A stretch of 7,569 bases of DNA. It comes from Flectobacillus sp. Lineage in GTDB: Bacteria; Bacteroidota; Bacteroidia; Cytophagales; Spirosomataceae. Under the pieces are notes generated by a model. It had not been told where the DNA came from. It made no database searches and worked only from the letters and a program-made list of their open reading frames with translations. Made by a program: the position numbers and the translations under genes. The stretch lies in assembly GCA_029865665.1 (NCBI GenBank), contig JARXAV010000164.1, forward strand, positions 1 through 7,569, given 5' to 3'. Of the stretch, positions 5,692-7,569 are shown one piece after another (position 1 is the stretch's first letter; each line of letters starts with the position of its first letter).

Positions 5692-7281
5692 CAGAAACAA
5701 AGCACCTCACCTTGTAACTCTTTTGATTGTATAATTAGCAGCATTCATAATGCTTTCAACAACAAGAATACGATAGACTATGGTAAACTCCTTAGCAATC
5801 TGGAAGATGCTGAAAACTATTTGAGCGATAAACAAAAAGATTACCGCTTAAAACGCCAACAAATACGCCACTTACGCTTAAAAGTATTTAAAGCCATAGA
5901 AGAAGAAAAGAAGAAAGCAATTTTAGCAGAAAAAAAAGCCCTACAAAAAACTAAAGAAGCTCAACTAGCCACTGATAATGCCACAGCCCTTTATTGGACA
6001 TCTGAAGCTGATAAATTAGACAAATTAATTCCTCTCCAAGGTTTACGTTTGTTAGAAAAATCTTTACCTAAAACTAAAGATATGAATATCGTTAAAACTA
6101 TAAAACAAGCCAATGCGACTATTTTCAACCAAAGTAATGACCATCAATGGAGGGAGAAAAAAAGGTTTGAGAATATTAATAGTTCTAAATCTACTTTTTC
6201 CCCCGATAGTAAATGGATGGTAACAATAAACAGGGATAGTACTGCTAAAGTCTGGTCGATAAAGAATGAGTGGATACCCAAATTCCTAAAACAGGAGAAA
6301 AACGTTCGTAATGTCTATTTTTCCCCAGATAGTGAATGGCTCATAACAACATACGCAGATAAAACTACCAAAGTTTGGTCGATAAAAAATGAGATGGTAC
6401 ATGATTTTTTAAAACAGGAGGAATATATTTTTGATGCCTCTTTTTCTCCCGATAGTAAATGGCTGGTAACAATAAACAGGGATAATACAGCAAAGGTCTG
6501 GTCGACGGAAAAAGAAATGGAACATGACTTTTTAAAAAAGCAGGAAAACGTTAGGAATGTCTCTTTTTCTCCCGATAGTAAATGGATGGTAATAAGATAT
6601 ATATATACAACTAAAGTATGGTCGGTGGAAAAAGGGAGTGAATACGACTACTTAAGACAGGAGAATAACGTTCGTGATGTCTCTTTTTCTCCCGATAGTA
6701 AATGGCTGGTAATAAAATACTCTGACAATACTGCCAAAGTACGGTCGATGGAAAAAGGGAGTGAGTGTGACTACTTAAAACAAGAGAAAAACATTCGTAG
6801 TGTCTATTTTTCTCCCGATAGTCAATGGCTCATAACAACAAATAGGGATAATACAGCAAAAGTCTGGTCGACAGAAAAAGAAATACTTCATGACTTTTTA
6901 AAAGAAGAGAAAAACATAGATAAGGCTACTTTTTCCCCTGATAGTAAATGGTTCGTAACAACAAATAGGGATAGTACCGCCAAAGTCTGGTCGACGGAAA
7001 AAGAAATACTTCATGACTTTTTAAAAGGAGAGGCAACTATTCGTGAGACTACTTTTTCCCCCGATAGTAAATGGCTGATAACAAGAGGCATTAATAATAC
7101 CACCAAAGTCTGGTCGACGGAAAAAGAAATACTTCATGACTTTTTAAAAGAAGAGAAAAATATTTATGAGGCTACTTTTTCACCTGATAATAAATGGCTG
7201 GTAATAAGATACAGAGATAATACAGCAAAAGTCTGGTCGACGGAAAAAGAAATACTTCATGACTTTTTAAAAGAAGAGTAA
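5635..7281 (+). CDS. Exported WD40-repeat protein, probably shortened by an in-frame stop in the repeat array
   Basis: A 548-residue frame with the same plan as the WD40 protein at 686-2260. Residues 1-19 are a signal peptide with cleavage predicted after Ser-Leu-Cys, before Gln20; Cys19 has Leu at -1, so a lipoprotein is unlikely. Residues 20-88 are helical (Cys27, Cys32), 88-108 coiled coil, 104-180 the shared linker. Nine WD40 units follow, starting at residues 187, 228, 269, 310, 350, 391, 432, 473 and 514; all are 41 residues except the fourth, which lacks one codon. In the fifth unit the landmark Trp is Arg370. The frame ends at TAA 7279-7281, exactly where the equivalent linker codon in the earlier unit (6910-6912) is AAA (Lys). 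The repeats continue in frame beyond it, and the C-terminal cap seen in the first WD40 protein is missing. The product may be a truncated nine-unit array or the gene may be dead. Predicted role: periplasmic sensor for the STAND NTPase it overlaps. Confidence 0.8.
   Translation: MKIYLSIVFFLLFMSDSLCQKQSTSPCNSFDCIISSIHNAFNNKNTIDYGKLLSNLEDAENYLSDKQKDYRLKRQQIRHLRLKVFKAIEEEKKKAILAEKKALQKTKEAQLATDNATALYWTSEADKLDKLIPLQGLRLLEKSLPKTKDMNIVKTIKQANATIFNQSNDHQWREKKRFENINSSKSTFSPDSKWMVTINRDSTAKVWSIKNEWIPKFLKQEKNVRNVYFSPDSEWLITTYADKTTKVWSIKNEMVHDFLKQEEYIFDASFSPDSKWLVTINRDNTAKVWSTEKEMEHDFLKKQENVRNVSFSPDSKWMVIRYIYTTKVWSVEKGSEYDYLRQENNVRDVSFSPDSKWLVIKYSDNTAKVRSMEKGSECDYLKQEKNIRSVYFSPDSQWLITTNRDNTAKVWSTEKEILHDFLKEEKNIDKATFSPDSKWFVTTNRDSTAKVWSTEKEILHDFLKGEATIRETTFSPDSKWLITRGINNTTKVWSTEKEILHDFLKEEKNIYEATFSPDNKWLVIRYRDNTAKVWSTEKEILHDFLKEE
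5944..6174 (+). repeat. Duplicated linker module, copy 2 (paralogous with 1061-1282)
   Basis: Codes for residues 104-180 of the second WD40 protein. It is the close counterpart of bases 1061-1282. The nine extra bases are a local duplication of the Asp-Lys-Leu codons (SEADKLDKLIP against SEADKLIP). The match fades on both sides: into the coiled coil upstream and into the first WD40 unit downstream. Confidence 0.85.
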
Positions 7282-7569
7282 AACATAGATAAAGTTACTT
7301 TTTCCTCTGATAGTAAATGGCACGTAACAACAAATAGGGATAATACAACAAAAGTCTGGTCGACGGAAAAAGAAATACTTCATAACTTTTTAAAAGAAGA
7401 GGCAAATATTCATGAGACTACATTTTCCCCTGATAGTAAATGGCTGGTAACAAGAGACATTAATAATATAGCCAAAGTCTGGTCGACGGAAAAAAAAGTA
7501 CTTCATGACTTTTTAAAAGAAGAGGCAGCTATTAGTGATGCTACTTTTTCACCTGATAGTAAATGACTC
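6193..7569 (+). repeat. WD40-coding tandem repeat array, twelve units, running off the right edge
   Basis: Units start at 6193, 6316, 6439, 6562, 6682, 6805, 6928, 7051, 7174, 7297, 7420 and 7543. The step is 123 bases except between 6562 and 6682, where it is 120. The core is FSPDSKW...AKVWSTEKEILHDFLKEE; the variable parts are unit positions 9-16 and 36-41. Units 7, 8 and 9 resemble units 10, 11 and 12 respectively, so a 369-base block seems to have been copied. The last three units lie beyond the TAA at 7279. Confidence 0.95.
7282..7569 (+). pseudogene. Untranslated in-frame continuation of the second WD40 gene
   Basis: After TAA 7279-7281 the same frame stays open for 94 codons and codes two more complete WD40 units plus the start of a third (TTFSPDSKW-type cores, KVWSTEK). 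It then meets TGA at 7564-7566, where every other unit has TGG (Trp). Unit 10 also carries changes not seen in the translated units: Pro to Ser in the SPD motif and Asp to Asn in HDF. There is no plausible new start codon in frame. Two independent nonsense changes suggest decay, but with the frame otherwise kept and the 3' end outside the window, the age of the decay cannot be judged. Confidence 0.75.

Noticed and set aside
5635..5695. Lipoprotein signal for the second WD40 protein (Cys19)
   Set aside because: The residues before Cys19 are Asp-Ser-Leu, which do not fit a lipobox; a signal peptidase I site after Cys19 is more likely.
7260..7300. Frameshift as the cause of the early end of the second WD40 gene
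   Set aside because: The repeat frame is identical before and after the TAA, and unit spacing is 123 bases across it, so the cause is a substitution.
7279..7566. Reassigned stop codons (alternative genetic code)
   Set aside because: Both TAA and TGA would need to be sense codons, yet TAA ends three genes and TGA ends the STAND gene exactly at gene junctions, while Trp is written TGG throughout.

Overview
The window comes from an AT-rich bacterial genome, most likely a member of the Bacteroidota. Three things point there. The two predicted signal peptides end in a small-x-small motif followed by Gln. None of the four visible start codons has a Shine-Dalgarno sequence. The combination of CHAT, STAND and WD40 proteins is familiar from large-genome Bacteroidota. 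The species cannot be named from the sequence.

All genes lie on the + strand and are packed almost without gaps (1, 2 and 4 bases, then a 4-base overlap), so they read as one operon with no internal terminator or promoter region. In order they are: (1) the C-terminal end of a membrane-anchored nSTAND1-type NTPase, cut by the left edge (1-684); (2) an exported WD40-repeat protein (686-2260); (3) a CHAT (caspase-like) protease with a long unassigned C-terminal region (2263-4014); (4) a complete nSTAND1-type NTPase with one membrane helix (4019-5638); (5) a second exported WD40-repeat protein (5635-7281). The reading frame of gene 5 is closed by an in-frame TAA inside the repeat array. The array continues in the same frame for at least 94 codons beyond that stop and then meets a TGA at the right edge.

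Genes 1+2 and 4+5 are paralogous STAND/WD40 pairs on either side of the CHAT gene. In the usual single-chain version of this architecture the order is NTPase, membrane helix, Ala-rich helical linker, WD40 propeller. Here that chain is split into two genes, and each WD40 part carries its own signal peptide, so the topology is kept: NTPase and CHAT protease in the cytoplasm, WD40 array in the periplasm. The inferred working model is an envelope-facing conflict or surveillance system. The periplasmic WD40 protein recognises something and signals through the membrane helix. The STAND NTPase then assembles and switches on the CHAT protease. This model is inference; the architecture is read from the sequence.

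The most striking fine structure is in the WD40 arrays, which have an almost invariant 123-base (41-residue) period. In gene 2, units 2 to 4 are nearly identical and every base difference among them changes an amino acid, the pattern expected of a diversifying recognition surface. In gene 5, a three-unit block (369 bases) appears to have been duplicated, and the premature TAA sits at the junction of the two copies.
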